In this document: positions 1 to 7,661 of the stretch, one piece after another
Layout of the letters: each line of letters starts with the position of its first letter
Position numbering within the stretch: position 1 is the first letter of the stretch
Assembly: GCF_004323735.1 (NCBI RefSeq)
Contig: NZ_CP036455.1
Location: forward strand, 2,289,101-2,353,100
From: Streptomonospora litoralis
GTDB lineage: Bacteria; Actinomycetota; Actinomycetes; Streptosporangiales; Streptosporangiaceae
Direction of reading: 5' to 3'
Length of the DNA: 64,000 nt
The notes under the pieces: model-generated
Databases searched by the model: none
Told to the model about the DNA's origin: nothing
The model's input: the letters and a program-made list of their open reading frames with translations, nothing else
Program-made: the position numbers and the translations under genes

Positions 1-743
1 TGCACAGCGTCGTGGTCGGCGGATCGGCCTGCCCGCCCGCGCTGATGGAGCGCTTCGAGGCGCGCTACGGGGTGCCGGTGCTGCACGCCTGGGGCATGAC
101 CGAGACGTCGCCGCTGGGCAGCTTCGCGCGCCCGCCCGCCGAATCCGCCGGGGAGGAGCGCTGGGCCTACCGGCTCAGCCAGGGCCGCCTGCCTGCCACG
201 GTGCAGGGCAGGCTCATCGGCCCCGACGGCGCGCCGGTGCCCTGCGACGGCACCTCCGTCGGCGAGCTGGAGGTGCGCGGCCCCTGGGTCACCGGCTCCT
301 ACTACAACGACGAGGACCCGGAGAAGTTCCACGACGGCTGGCTGCGCACCGGCGACGTGGGCACGCTCGCCCCCGACGGCTTCCTGCGGCTCACCGACCG
401 CGCCAAAGACGTGATCAAGTCCGGCGGCGAGCGGATCTCCTCGGTCGAGCTGGAGAACGCCGTCATGGCCCACCCGGCGGTCGCCGAGGCCGCCGTCGTG
501 GCGGTACCCGACCCGAAGTGGGACGAGCGCCCCCTGGCCGCGGTCGTTTTGAAGGAGGGCGCGACCGCCGGCGCCGCGGAGCTGCGGGCCTTCCTCGCCG
601 ACCGCGTCGCGCGCTGGCAGCTGCCCGACTTCTGGAGCTTCGTCGAGGAGGTCCCCAAGACCAGCGTCGGCAAGTTCGACAAGAAGTCGCTGCGCGGCAG
701 CCACGCCTCGGGCGATCTCAAGGTCGTCGACACCCGTTCCTGA
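1..743 (+). CDS. Acyl-CoA ligase (AMP-binding enzyme), C-terminal part, 5' end outside window
   Basis: The frame is open from the window edge, so only about the last 247 residues are seen. They carry the adenylate-forming core motifs in the usual order: WGMTETSP, GWLRTGDVG with the Asp that contacts the ribose, DRAKDVIKSGGERIS of the hinge region, and TSVGKFDKKSLR near the C-terminus with the catalytic Lys. Family knowledge: such enzymes activate a carboxylic acid as acyl-AMP and pass it to CoA in the cytoplasm. The hinge and C-terminal motifs resemble medium/long-chain fatty-acid ligases rather than acetyl-CoA synthetase. The exact substrate cannot be read from this part. The next gene is convergent, 21 bases downstream. 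Confidence 0.9.
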   Translation, partial: HSVVVGGSACPPALMERFEARYGVPVLHAWGMTETSPLGSFARPPAESAGEERWAYRLSQGRLPATVQGRLIGPDGAPVPCDGTSVGELEVRGPWVTGSYYNDEDPEKFHDGWLRTGDVGTLAPDGFLRLTDRAKDVIKSGGERISSVELENAVMAHPAVAEAAVVAVPDPKWDERPLAAVVLKEGATAGAAELRAFLADRVARWQLPDFWSFVEEVPKTSVGKFDKKSLRGSHASGDLKVVDTRS

Positions 744-764
744 GCGTCACGGGCCGCGCCCGGC

Positions 765-1634
765 TCACCGGCGCACATGGTGCAGCGCGCTGGGCCGGGT
801 GCGCAGGAAACCCTCGATGGACTGGGCCGGGCGCCCGGTCAGCTCCGGCACGGCAGGCGAGACCGCGTCCAGCTCGCCGGCGGCGATGGCGGCGCAGGCC
901 GCGGGGTCGGCCCCCGTCCGCGCGCTCGGCGCCCAGGCGGCCGACTCCTGCCAGGTCTCGGCGACGTAGACGATCCTGCGCGCGGTCAGCGCCGAGAGGC
1001 GGCGCGCGGTCTCGCCCAGGGTGACCGCCTCGGGGCCGGTCAGGTCGTAGGTGCGGCCTTCGTGCGCATCGCCGCCGGTGAGCACGGCCACCGCCGCGTC
1101 GGCCACGTCGTCGCGCGAGACCCACGCCAGCCGCCCCCGCCCGGCCGGGCCGCGGAGGAGCCCTTCGGCGTCGACCCACGAAGGCAGCAGATCCAGGTAC
1201 AGGCCGGGCCGCAGGACGGTGTGGGCCACTCCCGCGGCGCGGATGTGCGCCTCGCTGTAGAAGTGGTCGCGCGCGGCGGTGTAGACCGCCGCCGGCCCGG
1301 CCGAGAGGAACGACACGTAGACGATGCGGGTCACACCCGCCGCCAGGGCCGCGTCGATGGCGCCGAGGTGCAGTTCGACACGCAGATCGGACTCCGGCGC
1401 CGGTACCAGCAGCAGGGTGTCGACGCCCTTGACCGCGCGCTCGAAGGCGGCGGTGTCCTCGTAGGCGGCCATCGCGGCGCCGGCGCGGGGCAGTTCGGGG
1501 GCGCGGTTGAGGTCGCGGACGATGAGCCGCTGGGCCTCCCCGCGCCGCGCCAGCCGCTCGGCGATCCGCCGCCCGAGGGCCCCCGTGGCGCCCGTGATGC
1601 CGAAGAGGTGCAGTGTCTCCCGATCGTCGCCCAT
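765..1634 (-). CDS. NmrA-like / atypical SDR NAD(P)-binding protein
   Basis: About 289 residues. The N-terminus has a Rossmann glycine motif, GITGATGALG, followed by a helix rich in Ala/Arg, and the middle has IVYVSFLSAG and VLRPGLYLDLL, typical of NmrA-like NAD(P)H-binding proteins and NAD(P)H:quinone or azo reductase-like SDRs. The canonical YxxxK pair of classical SDRs is absent, so it belongs to the atypical group, which includes redox sensors and reductases. I chose the ATG at 1634 because the Rossmann strand follows within nine residues; an in-frame ATG 36 bases upstream is possible. It is transcribed toward the acyl-CoA ligase gene. The specific substrate is unknown. Confidence 0.8.
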   Translation of the reverse strand: MGDDRETLHLFGITGATGALGRRIAERLARRGEAQRLIVRDLNRAPELPRAGAAMAAYEDTAAFERAVKGVDTLLLVPAPESDLRVELHLGAIDAALAAGVTRIVYVSFLSAGPAAVYTAARDHFYSEAHIRAAGVAHTVLRPGLYLDLLPSWVDAEGLLRGPAGRGRLAWVSRDDVADAAVAVLTGGDAHEGRTYDLTGPEAVTLGETARRLSALTARRIVYVAETWQESAAWAPSARTGADPAACAAIAAGELDAVSPAVPELTGRPAQSIEGFLRTRPSALHHVRR

Positions 1635-1725
1635 GGTCCGCATTGTCCGGCAACATCCCGGCCGCGTCATCGACCGCGGGACAACACCCCCGGCAACCGC
1701 CGTCCCGCGGCGGTTTCCGCGGTCC

Positions 1726-3045
1726 TCAGCGCGTCGCGGGCGGTCCGCCCGGGCCGGAGGGTCTTCCCGCCCTGTCTGCGCCGGGCGCGGTCGACACCCC
1801 GGCCGCCGGCTCCGTGCTCGCCGGGGAGCGGTAGACCAGCCGCCGCATCAGCGCCTCGGCCGGCCCGCGGCGGCCGGCGCGCTCCAGGCCGTAGGCTCCG
1901 ACCAGCGTGACCAGCCACACGCCCACGGCGAACAGTGCCATCGTCGCGCTGCCCAGTTGCGCGCCCAGCCCCAGCCCCCAGGCGGCCAGCAGCGGAGCGC
2001 AGATCACCGACTGGGCCAGGTAGCACGACAGCGAGCGCTTGCCGACGGCGGCGACGGCGACCACGCCCGCACCGCGCCGCGCCCGGCGGGCCAGCGCATC
2101 GCCGACCAGGCCGAACAGGGCGACGTAGCCGGGCCCGCCGAGGACGCCGCTCATCTGCCGCACCCCGCCCAGCGAGAGTGCGACGGTTTCGGATGCGTCG
2201 ACGAGCCCGACGTGGACCAGCGCTTCGGGCAGCCCGCATAGCCACGCGCCGCCGATCCCGATCGCGGCCGTCCAGGCCAGTAGGCCGCGGTAGTGCTCGG
2301 TCCGCTCCAATACGCGGAGTCGGCCGATCGCCATGCCCAGCGCGATCATGGCCGGTATGACCGGCATGAGTACCGTCAGTGGCAGCAAGAAGAGCCAGCC
2401 GAGGATTCGGGGGCCGATGGAGGCGAAGTAGCCGGGTTCGCTGAAGCTGTCGTAGAAGAAGCCGGGCGATCCCGCGGCCTGTTCCCCGCCCCCTGCCGGG
2501 ATCAGCGTGGCCGCGGCCGCCGACAGGCCGAGGATCAGCAGCAGCGCCAGTGAGAGTCCGACCAGCACGGCGGCGGTGACGCGCATCGCCCGCTCGCTGC
2601 GGCGCAGTAGTAGCCAGCCCAGGACCAGGCCGGTCAGGCCGTAGGCGGCCAGGATGTCCCCGGTGAACAGCAGGGCCGCGTGCGCGAAACCGAGCACCAG
2701 AAGCCACAGGTTGCGGCGTTGCACGACCGCGGCGGCCGCCTTGATCCGGGTGCCGGCCTCGCGCTGGCGGTCGTAGAGGCGGATCAGCCCGTAGCCGAAC
2801 AGAAGGGCGAACATCGGCAGGATGCGCCCGTCCACCGCCGTGAGCATGGCGAACTGCACGACGCGGTCGACCGCCGATCCGTCGGCGGGATGGGCGACCG
2901 TGCCCGCCTGCTGGGCGGCGTACAGATACCAGGGTGTGTTGGCCAGCGCGATGAGCAGCAGCATGAACCCGCGCGCGAGGTCGGGCGCCGGCGCCCGCTC
3001 GTCGGGGCGCACGGGACCGCGGGCGGGGTCTCGGATGGCGTCCAC
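1726..3045 (-). CDS. DUF418 family integral membrane protein
   Basis: A 439-residue, strongly hydrophobic protein with about ten predicted membrane spans. The N-terminal ARGFMLLLIALANTPW, the GRILPMFALLFGYG segment and the C-terminal block with KRSLSCYLAQS match the DUF418/YeiB family, whose role is not firmly established although transport has been suggested. The GTG at 3045 is preferred over an upstream ATG because it has GGAGG eight bases before it, and the extra upstream residues are low-complexity. It lies alone on the minus strand between an NmrA-like gene and a long repeat-filled intergenic region. Confidence 0.85.
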   Translation of the reverse strand: MDAIRDPARGPVRPDERAPAPDLARGFMLLLIALANTPWYLYAAQQAGTVAHPADGSAVDRVVQFAMLTAVDGRILPMFALLFGYGLIRLYDRQREAGTRIKAAAAVVQRRNLWLLVLGFAHAALLFTGDILAAYGLTGLVLGWLLLRRSERAMRVTAAVLVGLSLALLLILGLSAAAATLIPAGGGEQAAGSPGFFYDSFSEPGYFASIGPRILGWLFLLPLTVLMPVIPAMIALGMAIGRLRVLERTEHYRGLLAWTAAIGIGGAWLCGLPEALVHVGLVDASETVALSLGGVRQMSGVLGGPGYVALFGLVGDALARRARRGAGVVAVAAVGKRSLSCYLAQSVICAPLLAAWGLGLGAQLGSATMALFAVGVWLVTLVGAYGLERAGRRGPAEALMRRLVYRSPASTEPAAGVSTAPGADRAGRPSGPGGPPATR

Positions 3046-3913
3046 GGCAGTGCCTCCAGCAGGGGATGAAGGTCCCCCGAAGGGGGCTTTTCCCTCAGAA
3101 TGCACCAATCGCCGTTGCGACGGCATCCTCCGCAAGTCGGTAGGCCCCCCGACTTCCGGCTCGGGCCGGTCCCTGAGAGGCGGTAGGGGTAGGCGTCCGG
3201 GCCTGTGGTGGTCGGGTTGGGTGTTCGCCGGTGGCGCGCCCGGCGGGGGCGGCTCAGGCCCGCTGAGCGGCCTTGCCGACCTGCCGGGAAACGGGCGGAC
3301 TTAACGGAAAAGCGGCGGCGACGACGGCGGGGCCGGGCCTGCGTGGTCGGGGCGGCGGTCACCGGCCCCGGCCGCGGTGGTCGAGCCCCGGGGGGCCGCC
3401 GCCCGGTTGTCGGCGCGGGCCTGCGGGGCGGTGGGCGGCGGCCATACAGCCGGATCGGGCCACGAGATGCACCTACGTGCGGCGGCATCGGCCTCGGCGT
3501 CGCCCCGACGTGCCGTCCTGGCGCTGCCATTCCGCGATACGAAACAACACGGGGTGCTTTGTCCGCCAATGCCCGATTCCTCGGTGGGTCCGCGGCCGCG
3601 CTGCGGCGGCGGTGGCCCACGAAGCGCGCCGAATGGCGCGAAAACAGTCCCGGAGTCAACTTTTCGTGCGCCTCGTGGCCGCGGCGCCCGCCGAGACCGC
3701 CCGCAAAACGGACATAGACCCCCAAAAGCCCACCCCATCAGAGGGGTGGAGCCCCCGGGGGCCGCGCCCGGGCGCCACGAGCGACGTGTCGTCGCCCCCC
3801 GGCCCCCGATCCGGCGCACTCCCGGGGCGTGCGAGCACCCGCGACCGCGCCCCGCAGCGCGGCCACCCCCACGCGCGGGCCCGGCCCCAACGCGGCGGCA
3901 CCCAGCCGGCCAA
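3046..3913. other. Gene-free stretch with repeat fragments
   Basis: I see no credible gene here. The open frames on both strands are Arg/Pro/Gly-rich, lack a ribosome-binding site and match no family. It holds an inverted copy of repeat module B (about 3270-3362) and a small hairpin, CCACCCC/GGGGTGG, at 3730-3749. Base composition is GC-rich but less regular than in flanking genes, with short AT-richer spots near 3530-3560 and 3640-3670. It could hold eroded coding DNA, but I cannot identify any. Confidence 0.5.
3270..3362 (-). repeat. Repeat module B, copy 1 (inverted)
   Basis: Read on the minus strand this contains CGCCGCCGCTTTTCCGTTA, then CCGCCCGTTTCCCGGCAGG and TCGGCAAGGCCGC. The same order of blocks (GCCGC-TTTTCCGT, CCACCCG, CCCGGCAGA, CAACAAG-GCCGC) occurs near 4.2 kb and 25.1 kb and, more eroded, near 4.4 kb. 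GGTGACCGCC lies about 50 bases before the TTTTCCG block, as in the 4.4-kb and 25.1-kb copies. No reading frame is shared cleanly, so I treat it as a non-coding dispersed repeat. Confidence 0.6.
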
Positions 3914-4021
3914 CCGGCGCCGGTATGTCCGGTATGCCGGTTCATCCGGCGATGATCGCGAACTTATGGCCGCGGAATACGCCTTCCTGCGACCATAAGT
4001 TCGCGATAGACGGGAGAAGCC
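3914..4021 (-). repeat. Palindromic repeat module A, copy 1
   Basis: The core reads GCGAACTTATGGCCGC at 3958-3973, a 16-17 base centre, then GCGACCATAAGTTCGC at 3990-4005, a near-perfect long dyad. The reverse complement of the whole interval matches copy 3 (53947-54047) almost base for base over about 100 bases, including the flank ATCGCCGGATG and the segment CCGGCATACCGGACATACCGG. Copy 2 (24987-25054) shares the core and the GACGGGAGAAGCC flank. The similarity outside the dyad shows a mobile or duplicated unit and not just convergent hairpins. Confidence 0.8.
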
Positions 4022-4159
4022 GGGACCGGTGCCGCCCAACGCAGGGTTTTAACCAGACAGCGGCCGCGGGTTCAGGGGGTGAGTGCAACACCGGCTCCGC
4101 ACGGAGGTGTTGTGATGAATACCCACCCCCGGGGGGCGGCCCCCGCTGCCCGCCGAACA

Positions 4160-4275
4160 CGAGCACCGGGTGCGTCGGCCGCCGGCCGGACCCGGCGCCG
4201 TCCTCGGCGCCGCTTTTCCGTGAGGCCACCCGTTTCCCGGCAGACCAACAAGGCCGCACAGCCAACCGCTGCCGC
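4160..4275 (+). repeat. Repeat module B, copy 2
   Basis: Contains GCGCCGCTTTTCCGTGAG, CCACCCGTTTCCCGGCAGAC and CAACAAGGCCGCACAGCC at about 4207-4263. It is nearly identical in block order to the copies at 3270-3362 (inverted) and 25078-25197. It lies 140-250 bases downstream of palindrome copy 1, in the interval 3' of the polyprenyl synthetase gene. Confidence 0.6.
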
Positions 4276-4285
4276 CCCGCCGCAA

Positions 4286-4392
4286 CCGCCACCGGCGGCA
4301 CCCGACCCGGTGACCGCGGGCCCGGCCATCCGGCGCCCTCGCCGCCCCTCGCCGGCCGCCGCCACCGGCGGCACCCGACCCGGTGACCGCGG
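4286..4392 (+). repeat. 34-bp direct repeat, two copies 73 bp apart
   Basis: A 34-base segment beginning CCGCCACCGGCGGCACCCGA and ending GGTGACCGCGG occurs at 4286-4319 and again at 4359-4392. It links module B copies 2 and 3 and suggests that the B region grew by local duplication. Confidence 0.7.
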
Positions 4393-4484
4393 AGCCCGGC
4401 CCCGCTGCCACCGTTGCCGCCGCCTCCCCGAAGACACCCGCACGCCGGCAGACCAACAAGACCGCACAGCAGACCCGACCCGCC
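4359..4484 (+). repeat. Repeat module B, copy 3 (eroded)
   Basis: Shares GGTGACCGCGG, GGCCCCGCTGCCACCGT, GCCGCCGC, ACACCCG and CGGCAGACCAACAAGACCGC with the 25.1-kb copy, but the TTTTCCGT block is altered to CTCCCCGA. It ends in CAGCAGACCCGACCCGCC, an 18-base string that recurs at 54054-54071 just after palindrome copy 3. Confidence 0.55.
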
Positions 4485-4519
4485 CTACGTCGGTCGCCCT
4501 GCCCGCCTTAGCGGTCAGC

Positions 4520-4564
4520 GACCGCCTTCCGGCCCACCGCCTTCCGGCCCACCGCCTTCCGGCC
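4520..4564 (+). repeat. 15-bp tandem repeat, three units
   Basis: Three adjoining units of CACCGCCTTCCGGCC (the first begins with G) fill 4520-4564, directly 3' of the polyprenyl synthetase stop codon. The unit length is a multiple of three but no gene covers it. Confidence 0.8.
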
Positions 4565-4597
4565 GACCGCCCCGTCCGCCGGAGTCCGCGATCCCCC

Positions 4598-5668
4598 TCA
4601 GTGCTTGCGGGCGGTGGCGGCGACGACGAGGTCGGCGAGGGCCGAGCGGGCGGTGGCGTCGATCCGCCCGGTCTCCAACGCCGCGGTGGCCTGGGCGACG
4701 TAGTCGTCGATGCGGCGCTCGCAGGCCGCGAGGGCGCCGCAGTCCTCGGCCGCACCGCGCATCCACTCGACCGTCTCGGCGCTCAGCAAGGGGTCGCCCA
4801 GATGGCGCAGGAACTCCGCGCGGTCGGCGGATCCGGTCCGCTCCAGCGTCTCGGCGACGATGAGGGTGCGCTTGCCCTCCCGCAGGTCGTCCCCCGCTGG
4901 CTTGCCGGTCTGCTCGGGGTCGCCGAAGACGCCGAGGATGTCGTCGCGCAGTTGGAAGGCCACCCCCAGCGGCAGCCCGTAGTCGGTGTAGACGGGCGCG
5001 AGGTCGTCGTAGCGCCCGGCCAGCGCGGCGCCCAGGTGCAGCGGCCGCTGCACGGTGTACTTGGCCGCCTTGTAGTGCATGACCCGCAGCGTCGCCTCGA
5101 CGCCGCCGTCCTCGCGCACCTGTTCCAGCATGTCCAGGTACTGCCCGGCCATCACCTCGGTGCGCATCGCGTCGAAGGGGACGCGCCCGGTTTGCAGCGC
5201 CTCCGGGCCCAGCCCGCTGGCCTGGTAGAGGTCCTCGCTCCAGGCCAGGCACAGATCGCCGATCAGGATCGCGGCGCCGCGGCCGAACGCTTCGGCCGAG
5301 CCCGTCCAGCCCGAGGCCGCGTGGAGGCTCTCCAGGCGCTTGTGGGTGGCGGGCAGGCCGCGGCGGGTGTCGCTGTTGTCGATCACGTCGTCGTGGATCA
5401 GCGCGCAGGCCTGCAGGAATTCCAGCGAGGCCGCGGCGGCGTGGATCCCGGCGACGTCGGCGCCGCCGGCTCCGCGCCACCCCCAGTAGCAGAACGCCGG
5501 GCGCAGCCGCTTGCCCCCCGCGAGCATGGCCTCCAACGCGTCGGCGACCGGCACCAGCTCGGAGCCGACCTCCAGCAGCTGGGCGCGCCGCCGGTCGAGG
5601 AAGCGGGCGATCTCCCCGTCGACGGCGGCGCGGACGAAGGAGACCGGGGAGGAGGCGGAGAAGGACAT
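4598..5668 (-). CDS. Polyprenyl (geranylgeranyl-type) diphosphate synthase
   Basis: A 356-residue trans-isoprenyl diphosphate synthase. It condenses isopentenyl diphosphate with allylic diphosphates to supply prenyl chains for quinones, carotenoids or lipid carriers. Visible signatures are GGKRLRPAF near residue 51, the first Asp-rich motif in LIHDDVIDNSDTRRG, and the second in FQLRDDILGVFGD, together with the KAAKYTVQRP segment. Length fits bacterial (all-E) synthases. It is divergent from metF with 72 bases between them, so both promoters must lie in that short gap. Chain length cannot be assigned with confidence. Confidence 0.93.
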   Translation of the reverse strand: MSFSASSPVSFVRAAVDGEIARFLDRRRAQLLEVGSELVPVADALEAMLAGGKRLRPAFCYWGWRGAGGADVAGIHAAAASLEFLQACALIHDDVIDNSDTRRGLPATHKRLESLHAASGWTGSAEAFGRGAAILIGDLCLAWSEDLYQASGLGPEALQTGRVPFDAMRTEVMAGQYLDMLEQVREDGGVEATLRVMHYKAAKYTVQRPLHLGAALAGRYDDLAPVYTDYGLPLGVAFQLRDDILGVFGDPEQTGKPAGDDLREGKRTLIVAETLERTGSADRAEFLRHLGDPLLSAETVEWMRGAAEDCGALAACERRIDDYVAQATAALETGRIDATARSALADLVVAATARKH

Positions 5669-5727
5669 AGCCTGCAGGTTATCGGGTAGCCGGTACCCAC
5701 CTGCTCCCCCTCCCGAAGGGCTTCGCC

Positions 5728-5733
5728 TAAGGT
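5728..5733 (+). promoter_or_regulatory. Candidate -10 element for metF, leaderless arrangement
   Basis: TAAGGT lies exactly seven bases before the metF ATG at 5741, which would place the transcription start at or beside the A of the start codon. No good -35 is visible, and AGAGGAC between them could also serve as a weak ribosome-binding site on a longer transcript. Confidence 0.35.
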
Positions 5734-5740
5734 AGAGGAC

Positions 5741-6694
5741 ATGCCTGGGTCACCGACACGCAACGGGAGCGCGCCCGCCGCAGCGACGCGGCCGCGCGAC
5801 ATCCGCGAACTGCTCAAAGCCGGCGAACCGACATTCTCTTTCGAGTTCTTCCCACCGAAGACCGACGAGGGGCTGCGCAAACTCTGGCAGGTCATCCGCC
5901 AGATCGAGGCGCTGGCGCCCTCATTCGTCTCGGTCACTTACGGAGCCGGGGGCGGGACGCGCGATCTCACCGTGGAGATCACCGAGCAGCTGCAAACCGA
6001 CACGACGCTGCTCCCCGTCGCCCACTTCTGCGCCGTCAACCACTCCGTGAGCGAGCTGCGCCACCTCATCGGGCGCTTCGCCAGCGTGGGTGTGAACAAC
6101 ATCCTCGCTCTGCGCGGCGACCCGCCCGGCGACCCGCTGGGCGAATGGGTCAAGCACCCCGAGGGCCTGGAGTACGCCGACGAGCTGGTGCGGCTCATCA
6201 AGGAGCTCGGCGACTTCAGCGTCGGCGTCGCGGCCTTCCCCTACAAGCACCCGCGCTCGCCCGACATCGAGTCCGACACGAAGTACCTCGTGCAGAAGTG
6301 CCGTGCGGGGGCCGACTACGCCATCACCCAGATGTTCTTCGACCCGGAGGACTACCTGCGGCTGCGCGACCGCGTGGCGGCAGCGGGCTGCGACACCCCC
6401 ATCATCCCGGAGATCATGCCGGTGGTGAAGTACTCCACGATCGGGATGTCCGAGCAGCTCTCCGGCGCGCCCTTCCCGCGCCACCTGGCCGCGGAGTTCG
6501 ACAAGGTCGCCGACGATCCGGAGTCGGTGCGCAAGCTCGGCATCGAGCAGGCGCAGCGGATGTGCGAGCGGCTGCTGGACGAGGGCGCTCCCGGCATCCA
6601 CTTCATCACGTTCAACCAGTCCACTGCCACGCGGGAGATCTACGAGCAGGTCGCCTACGACCGCTTGCCCGCAACGGCAGGGGCGCGGCCATGA
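5741..6694 (+). CDS. metF: Methylenetetrahydrofolate reductase
   Basis: A 317-residue TIM-barrel flavoenzyme that reduces 5,10-methylene-THF to 5-methyl-THF for methionine synthesis in the cytoplasm. FSFEFFPPKTDEGL carries the conserved active-site Glu. FVSVTYGAGGGTRD, HFCAVNHS, ILALRGDPPGDP, ADYAITQMFFD and PEIMPVVKYSTI are all typical of MetF. The length matches the family. Its last 83 bases are overlapped by the convergent acetyltransferase frame, which is unusual for two genes that both look real. With metK further along, methyl-group metabolism is represented twice in the window. Confidence 0.97.
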   Translation: MPGSPTRNGSAPAAATRPRDIRELLKAGEPTFSFEFFPPKTDEGLRKLWQVIRQIEALAPSFVSVTYGAGGGTRDLTVEITEQLQTDTTLLPVAHFCAVNHSVSELRHLIGRFASVGVNNILALRGDPPGDPLGEWVKHPEGLEYADELVRLIKELGDFSVGVAAFPYKHPRSPDIESDTKYLVQKCRAGADYAITQMFFDPEDYLRLRDRVAAAGCDTPIIPEIMPVVKYSTIGMSEQLSGAPFPRHLAAEFDKVADDPESVRKLGIEQAQRMCERLLDEGAPGIHFITFNQSTATREIYEQVAYDRLPATAGARP

Positions 6695-7223
6695 TCGTGA
6701 AGGGCCGGTGAGGACTGCCGGGGAAGTGGAACTCCGGTAGCACGTCGACGAAACCACACGAGAGGTACAGGCTCCGGGCGACCGTGGGTCCGGCCGGGGT
6801 CGACAGGGCGGCGGTGCGCTCCTTGCGCGCCGCCGTCAGTGCTTCCAGCAGGCCGCGCCCGATGCCGCGGCCCTGGTGGCCGGGCAGCACGTGCAGTTCG
6901 GCCACCTCGAAGGAGTCGCCGAACCAGCGCCGCTCGGCCTCGGGATCGCGCTCGCACACCTCGCCCGAGACGATGTCGTGCCACCACTGCCCCGGGTGGC
7001 CGTGGAAGCCGTAGCCGAACCCGGCGGCGTCCGCATTGCCCCGGGGAAGCGCGATCACCGAGCGGAACCGCGCGTTGCGGGCGTGCTCGCGCATGATGGA
7101 GCGCCGCCCGGCCAGCTGCTCGCGCGGGGGCTCCATCGCGGCGGCGTAGATCTCCATCAGGGCGGGAAGGGCGTGCAGGAACGCCGGGGCGGCCAGCTCC
7201 CACAGCTCGATGTCGGTGCGCAC
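6612..7223 (-). CDS. GNAT family N-acetyltransferase
   Basis: About 203 residues. The acetyl-CoA-binding signature is plain: VAELHVLPGHQGRGIGRGLLEAL, with the QGRGIG pyrophosphate loop, followed by the later ARSLYLSCGF strand-helix. GNAT enzymes move an acetyl group to an amine; the substrate here is unknown. The natural domain seems to end near FTIMAAPLPL; the last ~25 residues are Arg/Ala-rich and are encoded on the reverse of the metF 3' end, so the stop has probably drifted into metF. A GTG start at 7223 is assumed. Hairpins and bldD lie upstream. Confidence 0.85.
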   Translation of the reverse strand: MRTDIELWELAAPAFLHALPALMEIYAAAMEPPREQLAGRRSIMREHARNARFRSVIALPRGNADAAGFGYGFHGHPGQWWHDIVSGEVCERDPEAERRWFGDSFEVAELHVLPGHQGRGIGRGLLEALTAARKERTAALSTPAGPTVARSLYLSCGFVDVLPEFHFPGSPHRPFTIMAAPLPLRASGRRRPARRSPAWQWTG

Positions 7224-7452
7224 ACCGCCACGGTAGACGAAGCGGGCCCGCCGGGGGCGTTGTTGACGCCGGCGACGGGGGTGCGCTTAACTGTCCTTGT
7301 TCGTACTTCTGTTCGAAGTAGCGGGAGTGCGGACGGTCCGTGTTCGCCGCCGCGTAGGCGACGCGCGAACGCGGGAAGCGGCCGGGCGGGGGGAGGGGAA
7401 GCCTCTTGCCCGGCCGCGGCCATCCCCGGGCGGAAAGGGCGCGCCCGTCCGG

Positions 7453-7469
7453 GGGGCGGGTGCCGCCCC
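7453..7469. terminator. GC hairpin
   Basis: GGGGCGG, loop GTG, CCGCCCC: a perfect seven-base-pair stem 3' of bldD (minus-strand sense). No T-tract follows. Confidence 0.4.
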
Positions 7470-7482
7470 TCCTTGCGGCCCC

Positions 7483-7546
7483 GCAGACGACGAGCGGCCG
7501 TGTCCCCGTGGGAAACCGTGCGGGGACACGGCCGCTCGTCGTCTGC
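7483..7546. terminator. 25-bp perfect hairpin downstream of bldD
   Basis: The left arm 7483-7507 (starting GCAGACGACGAGCGG) is the exact reverse complement of the right arm 7522-7546, around a 14-base loop. It sits about 245 bases past the bldD stop and before the GNAT gene on the same strand. Actinobacterial terminators often lack a T-run, so transcription termination or mRNA 3'-end protection is the simplest reading. A stem this long and perfect is uncommon. Confidence 0.6.
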
Positions 7547-7633
7547 CGCCGCGTCGTGCGCGGCGCGTGCCTGTGCGCGCGGTCGCACCGCGCCGCGGGG
7601 AGAGGGGACGGACCGTCCGGGTCGGCCCGGGTG

Positions 7634-7661
7634 CTGCGGCCGCCTCCTTGCGCGGCCGCAG
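7634..7661. terminator. 10-bp GC hairpin downstream of bldD
   Basis: CTGCGGCCGC, loop of eight bases, GCGGCCGCAG: a perfect stem about 130 bases past the bldD stop on the minus strand. No T-tract. Together with the 25-bp hairpin it forms a tandem array. Confidence 0.5.

Noticed and set aside
4286-4564. CRISPR array
   Set aside because: The repeats are too few, the spacing is irregular, there is no constant spacer length, and no cas gene is present.
4079-5689. A 536-codon plus-strand frame opposite the polyprenyl synthetase gene
   Set aside because: No recognisable domain, no ribosome-binding site, and the minus-strand gene is unambiguous. Its first part is repeat DNA.
7276-7310. LexA-type SOS box near CGTACTTCTGTTCG
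   Set aside because: One half-site is imperfect and no DNA-damage gene follows; the plus-strand frame downstream does not look coding.
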